64,000 nucleotides of DNA from Pollenia angustigena (GCA_930367215.1 OV884060.1:10124001-10188000); one strand, 5' to 3'; positions 11,357-22,389 are shown, counted from the first letter of the stretch. Notes: generated from the sequence alone by a model not told the origin. Made by a program: numbers and translations.

Positions 11357-11659
11357 ATTGTCACCGACAACCATATTATGGTTTAATTATTTCTCTATCA
11401 AGAAGCCCCAACCATATTATGGTTGCCTCTAAGCATGTTATGGCTAAAAATGACAATAATTTGTTTATAAATTAAAAATAGTATTTTCCTACTATTTAAC
11501 CTAATATGGTTGGCGCTGACAATAATATGGTTAAATTAAACAAAATATGTTTAAAATTTTATTTAAAAATAGTTTTGTTGGAGGGGTGTTTTCTGGGTGC
11601 ATGGGATTACTTTTAAGCAAAATTCAGTGCAGTTTTTTTATTTTGAAACAGGTTTTATA

Positions 11660-11764
11660 AAGGCCAAATGGTAAATTATGGATCGGTTATCACAAAAGTT
11701 TGCATACGGATTGACAAACTAAATATACCCTCATTCACATGTGTGGTTGCGGAGGGTATAAAAA
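11660..11764. repeat. Right-end motif of the TATACCC dispersed repeat
   Basis: ATATACCCTCATTCACATGTGTGGTTGCGGAGGGTATAAAA (split here as ATATACCCTCATTCAC, then GGAGGGTATAAAA) is an imperfect hairpin also found at 26388-26430 and 58091-58130. The stretch before it, including TTTGCATACGGATTGACAAAC, is shared in position with the other copies. Confidence 0.5.
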
Positions 11765-12677
11765 CATACAAATACAGATGTAGAAATGTGTAAAAACCAA
11801 CTCTTAAAACTATTTCTCTTCCCCACATAAATAAAATATCCTTAAGCACACACATGAGCAGTCACACACAATTACACATACGAGCCCATATTTGCTTGCA
11901 TATAATTTAGATATTAAAATTTACATATGAACATGGTCCATTGTAATAATAACTACTATTTTAGTAACAAAATGTAACATTAACTTTAATATTTACAATA
12001 ATATATGGAAATGTACATAAGTGAGCATATACATACAAATGTATAAATGTGTTGTACATTTATACTGCACATTAGTGTGGCCCCCATTTACTGGGAATAA
12101 AAAAATAGGATTCTTACTAAAATTTAAGAAAAAAACACGTTTAATTTTTTTTTTTTTTAATTTTGTAACCATAATTTCGCTGAAATTAAAAAAAAAGAAT
12201 TAAATCTCTTTTTGGAGCGGCCCTATTTTACTGTTTTTGAAAATAGGAATAAACAAAAAAGTCTTAACTCTTTTTGTTTTATTATTATTTGAATGTATTT
12301 GTATTTGAAATTTATGTAGTATGTGTATGACTATTTTTGGCCAGATATTTTTCGTTAACGTTTATTTTGTTAAGAGGAAGAGAAAGAGGGAGAGAGAGAG
12401 CGTACGTTCATTTGTCGTCTTTTTTTTGGCTTGTAGTTTTATAAAATCTGCATGAAATTTGCATAAAATTAAGTGCTGAAAATTATTTCTATTTTCTACC
12501 ACTCTCACTTCAATTTTCTGAAAAAGAGATATTAAAATATATAATTTGTAGCATACCCTACATTTTGCATTATTTTTAATTTGGTTTCAAAAGTTATTAG
12601 TTTTGAAAAAACGCTTCCAAAGGCTAATTGTTTTTAAATTGTTGTTTTTTAAAGTTTCTAAAGTAAAGTTCTAAAGT
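11765..12677. other. AT-rich DNA, nothing recognised
   Basis: Contains a purine-rich GAGAGAGAGAG tract near 12380-12400. The + frame 12021-12203 is poly-A and poly-T driven. No gene signal. Confidence 0.5.
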
Positions 12678-12752
12678 AGTATATCGATCTATCAAAGGTT
12701 AAATACAATTTGGTTTAAAGATTGATGTTTGACTATTGACTGCCAGCAGTCG
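12678..12752 (+). repeat. Left part of a dispersed tRNA-like repeat, split by Transib
   Basis: TCGATCTATCAAAGGTTAAA through GATGTTTGACTATTGAC and CAGCAGTCG is collinear with the unbroken copies at 21255, 50600, 51165 and 51730. The remainder of this same copy resumes at 14874 after the Transib insertion. Confidence 0.85.
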
Positions 12753-13327
12753 CACAGTGGCTGAAAATCGTTTTTCATTGGCCAAAAATCTGTAACTTTT
12801 GAACCGAAGGAGATATTTTAGCGAAATTTGTAATCGACAGATAGATTCTTAAACTTTCTCCACTTTAAATTTCATTAAAATCGGTTGAGTAGTTATTGCG
12901 GAATTTAAGGGCAAAGTGGAACTTTAGATTTTTTTTTACTTTAGCGTGCAATATGGTTTTATTATTTCTTTTAATTATTTAAAAATGTAATTTTTAGATT
13001 TAAATAATAATCACTAACATTTTTTGTAATAATGGGACACTCAAAAAATTTAAAGTTTACACTATAAAAAAAATTTGAACATAAAAAAAAAATAGTAAAA
13101 TTCACTGGAAATTTTGCTATTATTGCTGAAAAATAAAAAAATTTTTGCTTTCAAATTTGTTTACACTTATTTATTTATTAAAACATTTCGTACATATGTG
13201 GATAAAAAAAAAACATTTTGAAAATAAAAGCAGCAATAGATTTTAATAGCTTTTGTAACAATGTGAGTTTGTGTTTATCATTATTTTTTACTAATACAAT
13301 GTCTGTCTTAGATCTAATGAATTATAA

Positions 13328-13933
13328 TTATTGTTCATTTAATTGAAAGATTGATTGCAAATATTCCATATTCTTTTCTGTGTTATTTCTGTTCTTTAGT
13401 AGTTTTTTGACTTCTTCATCTAAATCCCGATGTTCCACTTTCCATTGATTTCGAATACTGGAGATGAACGGATCTGACGTTGCCAATAATATATGAAATA
13501 GATCTTCATTAGTGGAATTTCGTGAAATTTTTCTTGTATTGTGCTCTCTATAAAATCTGTAATCCTTATTCCTTTGTTCCTGAGCTTCCTCTGATAAATC
13601 TCCAAGTGGCACCAACTGATATTTAATGACATCTTCTCTATGAAAAAGGATTTTGTGAACTGTAGCAGACATATTTCTCCATGGGTACTTGATTGTATAT
13701 ATTTTTGCAGTGTGCTTAGCAAAATCTCCAAATTTTCTAGAGTCAATTTCTTCATTGCACGCAAGTATTTCTTGGATTATTTTAAATCTAAAAATGAGGT
13801 TAAAATCAGCACCTGTTATTTCTGATGCTGTTTCTGGATCTGAAAAGAATCTTCTTGCGGTATTGCCATCATTTGTATTGCCTGACCCTTGTTTTGGCTT
13901 TTTATATGTACTACCTGTATTATGTACGATCAA
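13328..13933 (-). pseudogene. Transib transposase, C-terminal third only
   Basis: The 201-codon frame has the features I associate with the C-terminal region of Transib and RAG1-core transposases. GNTARR is at residues 23-28, a KYPW...TVHKILFH block spans 83-98, and the LSEEAQEQRNK block at 113-123 should carry the third acidic catalytic residue (E116 by alignment from memory). REHNTRK...TNEDLFHILLATSDPFIS follows at 129-158. This region normally follows two upstream catalytic aspartates. Upstream DNA (13934-14027) has only a few decayed codons before another repeat interrupts it, so the zinc-binding and both aspartate regions are absent. The start codon used is simply the first ATG in the surviving frame. 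The open frame is surprisingly well kept for a remnant. The alternative is a domesticated C-terminal domain, for which I see no evidence. Confidence 0.85.
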
Positions 13934-14027
13934 TTTACCCTATATCATAAAATTTTTTTTGAAGGCAATAGCACATGATTTCTGTTACTTCTGCGAACAT
14001 TTTTGCGGAATAAAAAAAAAAATTTCT

Positions 14028-14155
14028 GGCCTAAGCAACCAGTGAAATGCGCATAGGAATAGCTTATCCCATCAACAATTAATTTCAAGTGTTTTTATCA
14101 ATAATAAAAACTGGGAATTAAGCACGAATATCCAAATCTTTTGAAATTAAAATTT
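14028..14155 (+). repeat. GGCCTAAGCAACC dispersed repeat, copy 1
   Basis: GGCCTAAGCAACCAGTGAAA followed by TGCGCATAGGAATAGCTTATCCC and a loosely conserved tail matches copies at 60146 and 63170. It lies inside the Transib element, at the point where its coding sequence breaks off. Confidence 0.75.
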
Positions 14156-14234
14156 TGTATTCCCAAAAATTGAAATTACTTTTTGATAATTTCAAAAAAA
14201 AAAATATTTTTTTTAATAATTTCATTAAAATTAC

Positions 14235-14520
14235 CTTTCTATCAGTGGTTTTACCTTCTTAATCCCTTCTGATTCGCAAAAGTTCTATTCTACTAAAGTT
14301 GAAATTTGACAAAAATATAGTTTTGAAAATTTTTTTTGAGTTATTTCATTAAAATTAAAAAAGTGTTGGACCCGTCTCCAAACGGATACAAGAATATATA
14401 CAGGGTTAAAGAAAACACTTTCACCTTTTTATCAGTGGTTTCACCTTCTTAATCCCTTTTGATCCGCAAAAGTTCTATTCTACTAAAGTTGAAATTTGAC
14501 AAAAAATATAGTAGTTTAGA
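14235..14520 (+). repeat. Local direct duplication, 190-bp spacing
   Basis: About 90 bp running from ATCAGTGGTTTTACCTTCTT (14241) to GAAATTTGACAAAAATATAG is repeated at 14431-14515 with a few changes. It includes the shared word TCTATTCTACTAAAGTTG. It lies within the Transib interior. Confidence 0.85.
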
Positions 14521-14873
14521 AAATATGTCCTAACATCTCAAATATAAATGACACAACAGTCGCAAATATTACCTTTTTAAAGATAACAAGACAACCAACC
14601 TAGCAAAAAAGCAAGCAGGTCATTATCGCTGATAGTTTTTGTGCAATGATAATTTTTTTCGGATTAAATATTTAAAAAAAACACTTTTTTCTGAATTAAA
14701 AAAAAAGTTGTGTTTAAGAACATGGCACAACCACAATTACCAATATTTTGACCTAATTTTTTGGCTACCTTAGTTTTAATATGTTCACTATTAAATAAAA
14801 TTAAAATTTTTAATATCGGTGACAAACAAAAATTGGACTTTTGGCCAATGAAATAAAATTTTCAGCCACTGTG

Positions 14874-15190
14874 AGTCGTCGATGGCTGTGAGTGTTAAAC
14901 GACAAACCCCTCTGAAATTATTCAGTGGTTGCAATCGAAGCATGGAAGGGTAACCCGTCCGTAAAAGCCTGGGTTCGAGCTTATCTGCTGTCAAGAATAA
15001 AAAATTATCAATAACAATTTTAATTAATTTTCATGTTGTAAAATTCCTTTCTTCATATTAATAATTTAATGAAAATTAAATTTGATGAACTTTTACCTAA
15101 TAAAATATTAAAATTTTGATTAAAACCCATAAATAGTTTAACAAAATAACCACAATACGAATTATTGTCTCTAAAGTATATTTTCCTAAA
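14874..15190 (+). repeat. Right part of the tRNA-like dispersed repeat
   Basis: Starting at the duplicated AGTCG, this continues the copy broken at 12752: GTCGATGGCTGTGAGTG, AGTGGTTGCAATCGAAGCAT, GGGTTCGAG (B-box-like), then TTATCAATAACAATTTTAAT and a tail ending near TAACCACAATACGAATTATT. It is the most diverged copy in the window compared with 50570-52040. Confidence 0.85.
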
Positions 15191-15518
15191 AAATTTTTTT
15201 TTCTTTGAATCCTTAATTTTTTTTAAAAAAGTAATTTTTTAATGGTTGTTTTTAAATTGTACATTTCTTTAAATAGTGCATAAGTTTAGAAGGTACTGAA
15301 GTATATTTTCTTAAAAAAAAACGCTTTTTTCTTAACAAAGTATTTATTTATAAAATCTTAAAATATTAGGTAAAAATTTTTGTAATGCGCTTTATGGATA
15401 CCCACATAGGGTAGCCAGATTTTAAATTCGGAAAAACAGTACATTGAATACAAAAAAACAGTACAACCAAGAAAAAAACAGTAAATTTTTTTGACGAAAA
15501 CATAACCATTTGCTTTAA

Positions 15519-15642
15519 TTAGTAACCCCCAATTTCACCAAGTTCAGCTGTAATTAACTATCAGTTCAAGCTGTCAAAACATATTGTAAGCTGGAAGTTA
15601 AAGTAAAAGTTAGTTTTAACTGAACTTGCTGAAGTTGGGGTA
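15519..15642. mobile_element. Small MITE, AACCCCCAATTTCACCAAGTTCAGC ends
   Basis: CCCCAATTTCACCAAGTTCAG (near 15527) is mirrored by CTGAACTTGCTGAAGTTGGGG (about 15619-15639). The element is about 120 bp. It is related to the element at 16037-16145 and lies inside the AACAGTAC element. Confidence 0.7.
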
Positions 15643-16036
15643 AGTATTTTAAACTTTTGATTGAATATGCAACAACAATTATATTAGGAAATACACTTAA
15701 AATGTTTAACGTCAACGGAATTATTTCCATTTTATGGCATTTCATAAATATATGAAACTACTCCATTTGCGTTTAAAAAGCCAACACCACAAACGAAGCA
15801 TTTGGCCAGGAAAGCCATAACAGTGCTGTAAGCCATATAAGAAAGGAGAAAAGCCTTACTTAGCTCAAAACAATTAACTCATTGATTGTGTTAGTATGAT
15901 TTTCTTTAAACATATTCGTATTTAAAGCAATTTTCACTACACACATAGTTGCACAAATCATATAGAATTTTAGAAAATGTTTTTTTCTTAAATTCCTAAA
16001 TTAATTTGCTAATTTTAAACAATTTTTAAATTATTT

Positions 16037-16145
16037 ACGGCCAATTTTATTAAGTTCAGCTATAATAAATATTACTATAACAATAGGTTTTGTGTCTTTT
16101 ATAATGAAAGTTAATTAAACCTAAACTTGGTGAAATTGGCCATTA
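16037..16145. mobile_element. Small MITE, GGCCAATTT ends
   Basis: GGCCAATTTTATTAAGTTCAG is mirrored by AACTTGGTGAAATTGGCC about 85 bp downstream. The ends resemble those of the MITE at 15519, so both belong to one family of roughly 110-120 bp. Confidence 0.7.
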
Positions 16146-16812
16146 ATCTATAAAATCCAAAACAAAAAAATAGTTTGGTTTATTTTTATTTCACAAAATC
16201 TGGAAATATTTAAAATCAAGTGCAATTGAAAACGATGAATATTTTCAATAAAATTTTTGTAAAAATTAACTTATCTTTTTCTTATTTCAGTAGTTTAGGT
16301 AAAGAAAAGTGGTCCTCAAACGTATTAGGTATTTTTAAAAATTTTTAACACGGAGAATTTTCCAAATTTTTTTGTTTTCAATTTCACGTGAATTCGATTT
16401 CCAGAACATGCCCGAAAATTAAAAAAAGTTCTAAATTTAGATTTTATTTTCGTCTTTCTCAGGTGTGGAAATAGAAAGACTATTGGAAGAGGTAGCCATA
16501 AAATCATAACAACATGAAAATATACCACCGCTACGAGCCACCCATTATCATTTAGATTTCTACTGTGTATTTATGAGAAAACAATGACCACAGCGTTAAA
16601 ACCCTTATTATTTTAGAACTTTTTTTTAACACAACATAATTTTTGTAAGCCAGTACTTGTAAATATAGATTGAGCACAAAACAGTACAAAAAACTGTACA
16701 AAGTGTAAAAAACAGTACATTTGCGTACTGTTTTAGGAGTTGTGCATAAAACAGTACAATTGCAAAAAATCAGTACATGTACTGCTTAAAACAGTACGTA
16801 TGGCAACCTTAT

Positions 16813-18360
16813 ACCCACACCACAATAGTGAAGAGGGTATTATCCACAAATCGATTCAGAATGATTTTCTTAGTCAATCCTTCAATATTCATCCGTCTAG
16901 CTGGCTAGTTGTCTGTCCATTAAAACTTGTGCACAAAGTACAGGTCGCAATTTTGGACAAAATGAAAACTTCAAAATGGTGAAAATGGGTCAATAATTTC
17001 ACGGATGTACAAAATTCTTTTCGGAATAGTCTTTGAGTATTATGTTCGTTTTCAGATGAAATTTGGCTCAAAGATGCAACATAAATAGCACAGGCCAACA
17101 CATTTTTAACCCATATACCAAACAGAGAACTGCAAAATCACTATTTTTCTTGATTTATTCATACGCTTCAATTTACATTCACTCTTTGCTTGAAAAACAA
17201 AGTTCAACGTTGGTAATTTTTACATCGTTTCGTACACATTTGATTTTTGCATGTATTCGTTTTTTATTGAAAGTGCTTTGTTTGTATTTTTGTTGCGCAC
17301 GCAATATAACACAACTGTGTAAATTCAAAAGGAACACATTCTTATACTTTTGCATTCAAGTAGTCATTGTCCACTCGATGAGACGCTTTGTTAACATTAA
17401 AAACAATAACAACAATAAAGCACTCGATGAGACGCTTTGTTAAAATTAACAACAACAATAACAAGAATACATTGTACCTACATACAGAACTACGGTACTT
17501 TTTAAGATGAAAAAAAAGTCTGTTTCTATGGAAATTGTTTGTAGCTACATATGTGCGTTTAGTTTCATTTCAATTTTTTTTTTCTTGTACTACATAGTTA
17601 ATGTTGAATGAATACATGAGTTATGATTGCTTGATTTCTGGCTCTTTTGTTTGTATTTTTTTTTTCTTTACCAAAACAACCATAGTCGCTCCGAACACAC
17701 AAACATCTTTATTAAAAAACGAAGCTAACGATGGTATAAATAACAAAGCACGATGTGCATTATTTGAATGACTGCAAACCAGCAGCGAATATTTGCGGTT
17801 GCGCAAGTTTGATTGTATGACCGCAAGTGAGTGTGTTTGTTGCTGTTCATTTAATGCGATTTTTTTGCAATTGCACAAAGCCGTTCTCTGATACCAACGT
17901 ATACTTTTCTAAAGGTTTGAGTTACGCTGGCGAATTTATCCAACATATCACGTTTTCGCGATATCTCCGTTTAAAGCTAAAGACCCTGTTTTTCGCTAGA
18001 TTCGAGACATTATAAATGGGCGAATTTATCTTCATTTTTAAAACTGTTATAGCATCGCGAATAATGCTTTGTTTATAAAATGTCGTCTGAATGTTCTACC
18101 AATTACCTTTAAAATAAATGTTTAACTTTTGCAATATCTTGTTCCTTCTCTTTCGACTTTTTCCAAATTTTGCAGGTCTGTGTAATCTGACCCATTTCCA
18201 ATTACCTTTTACCCTCATAACATCATTTTGGTCCAGGCTGGTTCATGATTGCTTTGATTTGGCTCTAAATACTGTGCTGTGTATAACATGGCCGAGCTTA
18301 AACCGACTATACTTTCATAAAGGTACTTTATATTAATAAATGAATTTTCTGAAATTGAAC
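16813..18360. other. AT-rich DNA, no gene found
   Basis: GAGGGTATTATCCACAAATC near 16831 may be an end of the TATACCC repeat. CACTCGATGAGACGCTTTGT occurs twice, 48 bp apart, near 17374 and 17422. Frames at 16740, 17063, 17621 and 18118 are of chance length and show no domain. Confidence 0.4.
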
Positions 18361-18715
18361 CTTTTTTAAACAAACTTTCTTTTTAAAAGATCCTTTTTGT
18401 TCATTTGGTACTTTTTTCTAAAAAGGGTGATTTTCCTAAAAAAGGTACGTTTTCTTAAAAAGGTGGTTTTTCTAAAAAATGTAATTTTTTTGAAAAAGGT
18501 ACTTTTGCCTAAAAAGGTACATTTTCTAAAAAAGGGTACTTTTTTATTAAACTTACCTTTTCTTAAAGAAATACTTTTCTTTAAAACAAAATTTACTTTT
18601 CTTAAAAAGGTACTTTCCTTAAAAAATTTGCTGTCTTTTATTTTTTCTTAAAAGTATTTTTTTTTTGTAAAAATATACTTTTAGTAAAACTGGTACATTT
18701 TTATGGTAGGTACTT
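18361..18715 (+). repeat. Minisatellite of about 18-bp AAAAAGGTACTTTTTCT words
   Basis: Degenerate copies of CTAAAAAAGGTACTTTTTCT with spacing near 18 bp continue for about 300 bp. Since 18 is a multiple of three, the + frame 18397-18651 shows a repeated FLKKV peptide, which I attribute to the repeat and not to a gene. Similar words in reverse orientation occur in the intron at 20205-20420 and 21005-21120. Confidence 0.8.
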
Positions 18716-19877
18716 ATTTAATGTACTTTACAAAGGAGAAAATAAATATATAAACTTTTTAGATTACTTTCGATTCGTTTTGTACCGTAATTGTGATTTT
18801 CCCTGCCACACTCATTACCATAAGTAAGTGTTTTATGTGGATGTGGGTCTGTATGTATATGTGTGTTCATTCCATGTTGTGTTCGTACATTTAGTAACAT
18901 TTAATGTTCTTGTAAGTATGTGGTCCTTAGGACTTTGTTTTCAATGGCTGGGCTTTTTATTCCAATTCTCCTTTTATACTCCTTTGGCTACACAACTTTC
19001 AGGAATAATTAAACAAACATATTGAAATTGAAAGGGGACTTAAGTTGTCCGTTTTACTAACAAGGTCTTGAACAAAAAAATAAAAAAGAAGAAAAAGCTT
19101 AATGAAAATAAGCACTTGAAATAACAAGTCATAGATAATTAAATAAATGATTCAAAACTAAAACAATAAAATGAAAAAAAAAGTACCGCATTGAAAAGAA
19201 TTCACTATCTCGTTGTTAACACTGCATTTAAGTTCAACTTATTTCAAGTTCAATAATAAAATTGTTTTTTTCCTTTCTTTAGATACGTTTTATGGATGCA
19301 TTCTCTTTAAAAAAAACTTGCTGATATAATTTTGTTTGCAAAGAATTTAATACTTTCTTATTTAAACAAATAAATTAATGATGAGAGATAAAAAAAGTGT
19401 ATCTGATGACGAGTCGAAACCCATTAACGGTGTGTCTGTTACTCAAAAAACATCTCGTCAACATATGAAACTCTATGATAAATTTTGAAATCAAATAAAA
19501 AAGTATTCAATGAAATAAGTTGTTGTTTTACTTATTTATTTAATATAATGATAAGATAATGACCAAAGAATCAATAAAAAGCGAGAAATCAATGCAACAA
19601 ATTGAGAAAAAATGTTAAAATTAAATACAATTTAATGAAAATACACAAATAGTCAATAATAATATGTTTAGAAGAAAACAACGCGCTCAGCTTAATTTTA
19701 AATAGTTAACAATTACTTTGAAATCAAAAATAGAATTATCAAAAAAATGTTCAAACTCATTTTTAAACTCAATTTAATTTTATTCAAATTATTACTTTTA
19801 CAGGCAGAGTGTTGGTATTGGATCATAATTTAACTCTCAATTGAGAAAATAATTCGGAATCTTTGTTTTTGTTCCAG
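18716..19877. other. Sequence upstream of the Ly6-like exon, probably intron
   Basis: AT-rich, with GTATGTATATGTGTG stretches and no coding signal. It ends in a pyrimidine-rich tract and TTTGTTCCAG, the acceptor of the exon at 19878. No upstream exon or signal-peptide exon of that gene was recognised anywhere to the left. Confidence 0.5.
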
Positions 19878-20132
19878 ATCCCTACTGCTTTCGTTTCACT
19901 TGGATTGGTCCGTTTCAAAACAAAGATAATATTGGGGATATAACTTGCGAAAGTATTCGTGAAGATTTGACAAATATTCCCTGTCGCCAGCCCATAGTGG
20001 CCACAGATAATGACAATATACCGGATACGGTGGATTTATGGTCGAAATATAAAGATCAACCAAATGCTTTTGGTTGTCCCATGGTACCGGGTCAAAGATG
20101 TATCAAATATACTTATACATACAATAAGGGAG
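19878..20132 (+). CDS. Ly6-like cysteine-rich protein, internal exon
   Basis: The 255-nt exon lies between the acceptor TTTGTTCCAG and the donor G|GTGAGT. It is phase 1 at the acceptor (the first two bases complete a codon) and at the donor, so it contributes 84 full codons. The translation starts after a split codon with PYCFRFTWIG and ends TYTYNKG. It contains five cysteines, in PYC, DITC, NIPC, FGC and QRC contexts, and is far less AT-biased than its surroundings. Together with the exon at 24356 it makes a protein with ten visible cysteines, an ending of the CxC...MPCN type and a hydrophobic tail, which is the layout of Ly6/uPAR three-finger proteins of the cell surface. The upstream exons, including the expected signal peptide and first cysteine pair, were not found. 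I do not recognise the orthologue. Confidence 0.8.
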
Positions 20133-21139
20133 GTGAGTCATGGCAAACAATTTAAAATTAGATAAATTATTAAGAGAACAACTGGAAATGTAGAGAGGAA
20201 TAAAATAAAAAGTACACTTTTTTAAGAAAAAAAAAAACTTCTTAATCAAAACAATCTTTTAACTAAAATTTTAAAAGTTTTTATATCAATAAATACTTAT
20301 TTATTTAAAAAAAATCGTTTTTATAAAAAAGTACTTTTGAGAAAAAAGTACCCTTTTTGGAAATTAGTACTTTGAAAACTACATTGAGTTTCTTTGAAAA
20401 AATATTCTTTTTAACGGCCTGCTTTTCATAATAAAAATTCTCGTTTGGGATTTATTTGGAAAAAAAACAATAAAAAACTAAAATAAATCAAATTTGGTTT
20501 TGTTATCAATGTAAATTTCTAAACTAAAATTCTTACTTATTTTTAAAAATAGGTAGTAAGAAAAAGAAGCTTTAAAAACATTTTAATTACACAGGCCGAC
20601 AAAATTTGGAACGAGTCGAAACCCTGTGATTCTAGTATAATTTTCAAAGGTTTTGTTATCTTCTCTGAGATATCTTTACTTGAAAACGACAAAAAATTAT
20701 TTTATTTGTGTTTTCTTATGATGGTTTTATATATTATTTGTTTATGCTACTCCCGACGATCGTTTTATTAATCACTTTATATAAATAAATTTCAAGGGAT
20801 ATCTCAGAAAATAGAAGAGATTTCTTAACAATTCAGAAAGATTTTTTTGGCATAAATAAACTTCAAGACTCATGTAATTTTGTTGCAAAAAAAAAATTGT
20901 TGGCCAGACAGACGGACATGGATAAATCGACTTTACCTTTATAAATAAAAAGCTTTATTAGGATATAGAAAATTTAAAAACAATCAACCTTTTGATATTT
21001 AAATTTTAGGGAAAAGTACATTTTTAATAAGTTTTTACTAAATAGTTTTCAGAACAAAGGATATCTTTTAAGAAAAAGTCCTTTTTCAAGAATTTTTTTT
21101 TTAAAAGCATAATTTTATAAATAAATATTTTGAAAAGAA

Positions 21140-21335
21140 AATAGTTCAAGAAGAATTCTTGACAAAAGTACGAGAAAGCAGAAGTAAGGAAAAAACATGT
21201 TAAATCAATTAAAATGGATAATCATTCAGGAAAAGCAAATTTCGATCTACCAAAGGTTAAAATACAATTTGGTTAAAGGATTGATGTTTGACTATTGACG
21301 TCAGCAGTCGTCGATGGCTGCGAGTGTAAAAGGAC
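21140..21335 (+). repeat. Partial copy of the tRNA-like dispersed repeat
   Basis: AAGAATTCTTGACAAAAGTAC through GGATAATCATTCAGG, TTCGATCTACCAAAGG and CAGTCGTCGATGGCTGCGAG is collinear with 51085-51260. It stops just before the B-box part. It contains an intact AGTCGTCG target, the same site that Transib used at 12748. Confidence 0.85.
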
Positions 21336-21916
21336 CATTAAAATAGTATCTTTAAAAGTACATTTAAAAAGGCCAGTTTAATAAAGTGTTACTAGGTATG
21401 TTTTCAAAAAGATAAGCAATATTTTAAAAACGCAATTCATTAAAAAGTGCATCCAGAGAAAAAACAACTTTAAATCAATAAAACCCATACTGAATAAATA
21501 ATAAACATTAACGTAAGTCTAGTTATGTTGAAGTTTTAATATGGAACAATATCAATTTAAAGTTGCTCTATTTGGATCATTTTAACATTGAAACAATATT
21601 AAAATAATATTTTTCGGAACTGAATTTATCATTTAATTTTTAAAGAACAATATTGTCGTCTTATGTGGAAAAGTCATTGAAATTATATTTCTAATTTTAG
21701 AAATTAAATTAAAACAATATTGAATTAAGGTTGAAACAATTTAAAAATAAGGTTATTTCGCTTCGATTTAATATTGAAGCATTATGAAATTTAATATGCA
21801 CATTTTAGTACCTAGTTAAGAATATTTTGAATTGATGCGAATATTTATTCAGATTTTTGAGCCATTTGAATATGATTGTTCGACTACAGGGAATAACGCT
21901 GAAGATTTACTATTAA

Positions 21917-22186
21917 GGCCCAAATTTACAGTCATTAGTTAGCTAATAACAACAGTTAACAAATTAAATATTATTTCCAGCTTTTTCTAAACCATTAGTT
22001 AAACTCTCAAATGTTATTGGTTAACTACTTTTTTTTTATTATTTTATTTATTATAAAGTTACCATTTTTTCGTCTGATTAAAATTTTTACTGAACCAATA
22101 ATTGTAAATATAATACTTTAGTTAAGCAATAGTTATCATTTTAGTTTACTAATAATTTACTAATGAATGTAAATTTGAGCCTACCA
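21917..22186. mobile_element. MITE with GGCCCAAATTTACA ends and TTAGTTAA words
   Basis: GGCCCAAATTTACAGTCATTAGT on the left is mirrored by ACTAATGAATGTAAATTTGAGCC on the right, an inverted repeat of about 23 bp with two or three mismatches. The interior repeats TTAGTTAA/TTAACTAA-like words in both orientations. It abuts the decayed hAT element to its right. Confidence 0.7.
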
Positions 22187-22389
22187 GCCAGGCCCACTAT
22201 GTCGACAAGAACATTTCTTCAATTTTTTATGATACAAAAAAAAATTTGTTTTTAAAAGTTTATTAAAAGCAATTTGTGTATATTATATTAAAAAAACTCA
22301 ACAATAAGGTTAAATAAAATATTCAATATAAATTAAAATAAACTAATCTTTTTAAATAAGCAATTTATGATTTCCTTGTGAGGCGAATT

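Larger units (their letters stand above)
10525..11604. mobile_element. MITE with CTCCAACAAAACTATTT subterminal repeats, host of a hAT insertion
   Basis: The left end TACACGCAGAGAAAAAAC, followed by CTCCAACAAAACTATTT (near 10550), is mirrored on the right by AAATAGTTTTGTTGGAG (near 11568) and GTTTTCTGGGTGCA (near 11590). Interior words of the type AACCATATTATGGTT occur in both orientations (11369-11575). Without the nested insertion the element would be about 335 bp. A related fragment lies at about 4080-4230. Confidence 0.65.
12753..14873. mobile_element. Transib transposon remnant with CACAGTG ends
   Basis: The left end CACAGTGGCTGAAAATC (12753) and the right end ending TTTTCAGCCACTGTG (14873) are inverted repeats matching over about 35 bp with three mismatches. 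Five bases, AGTCG, are duplicated on both sides (12748-12752 and 14874-14878), and uninterrupted copies of the target repeat elsewhere carry this AGTCG once. Transib elements are known for 5-bp duplications and CACWRTG ends. In both ends the heptamer CACAGTG is followed after 22 bases by CCAAAAATC or CCAAAAGTC, resembling the nonamer of a recombination signal. Inside, on the - strand, is an ORF like the C-terminal part of Transib/RAG1 transposases. The element is 2.1 kb, shorter than complete Transibs, and carries a nested repeat at 14028. Confidence 0.9.
15408..16812. mobile_element. Inverted-repeat element built of AACAGTAC words
   Basis: The left boundary ATAGGGTAGCCAGATTTTAA is mirrored on the right by ACGTATGGCAACCTTATACC. 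Next to each end are tandem and inverted copies of AAAACAGTACAATTG-like words (15434-15490, 16675-16800). The body holds two small MITEs and otherwise no coding capacity. The - strand frame 16325-16528 is chance. Confidence 0.6.

Noticed and set aside
18397..18651. Frame with repeated FLKKV peptide
   Set aside because: The 18-bp minisatellite period is a multiple of three, so the repeating peptide is forced by the DNA repeat. There is no start context, splice signal or non-repetitive part.
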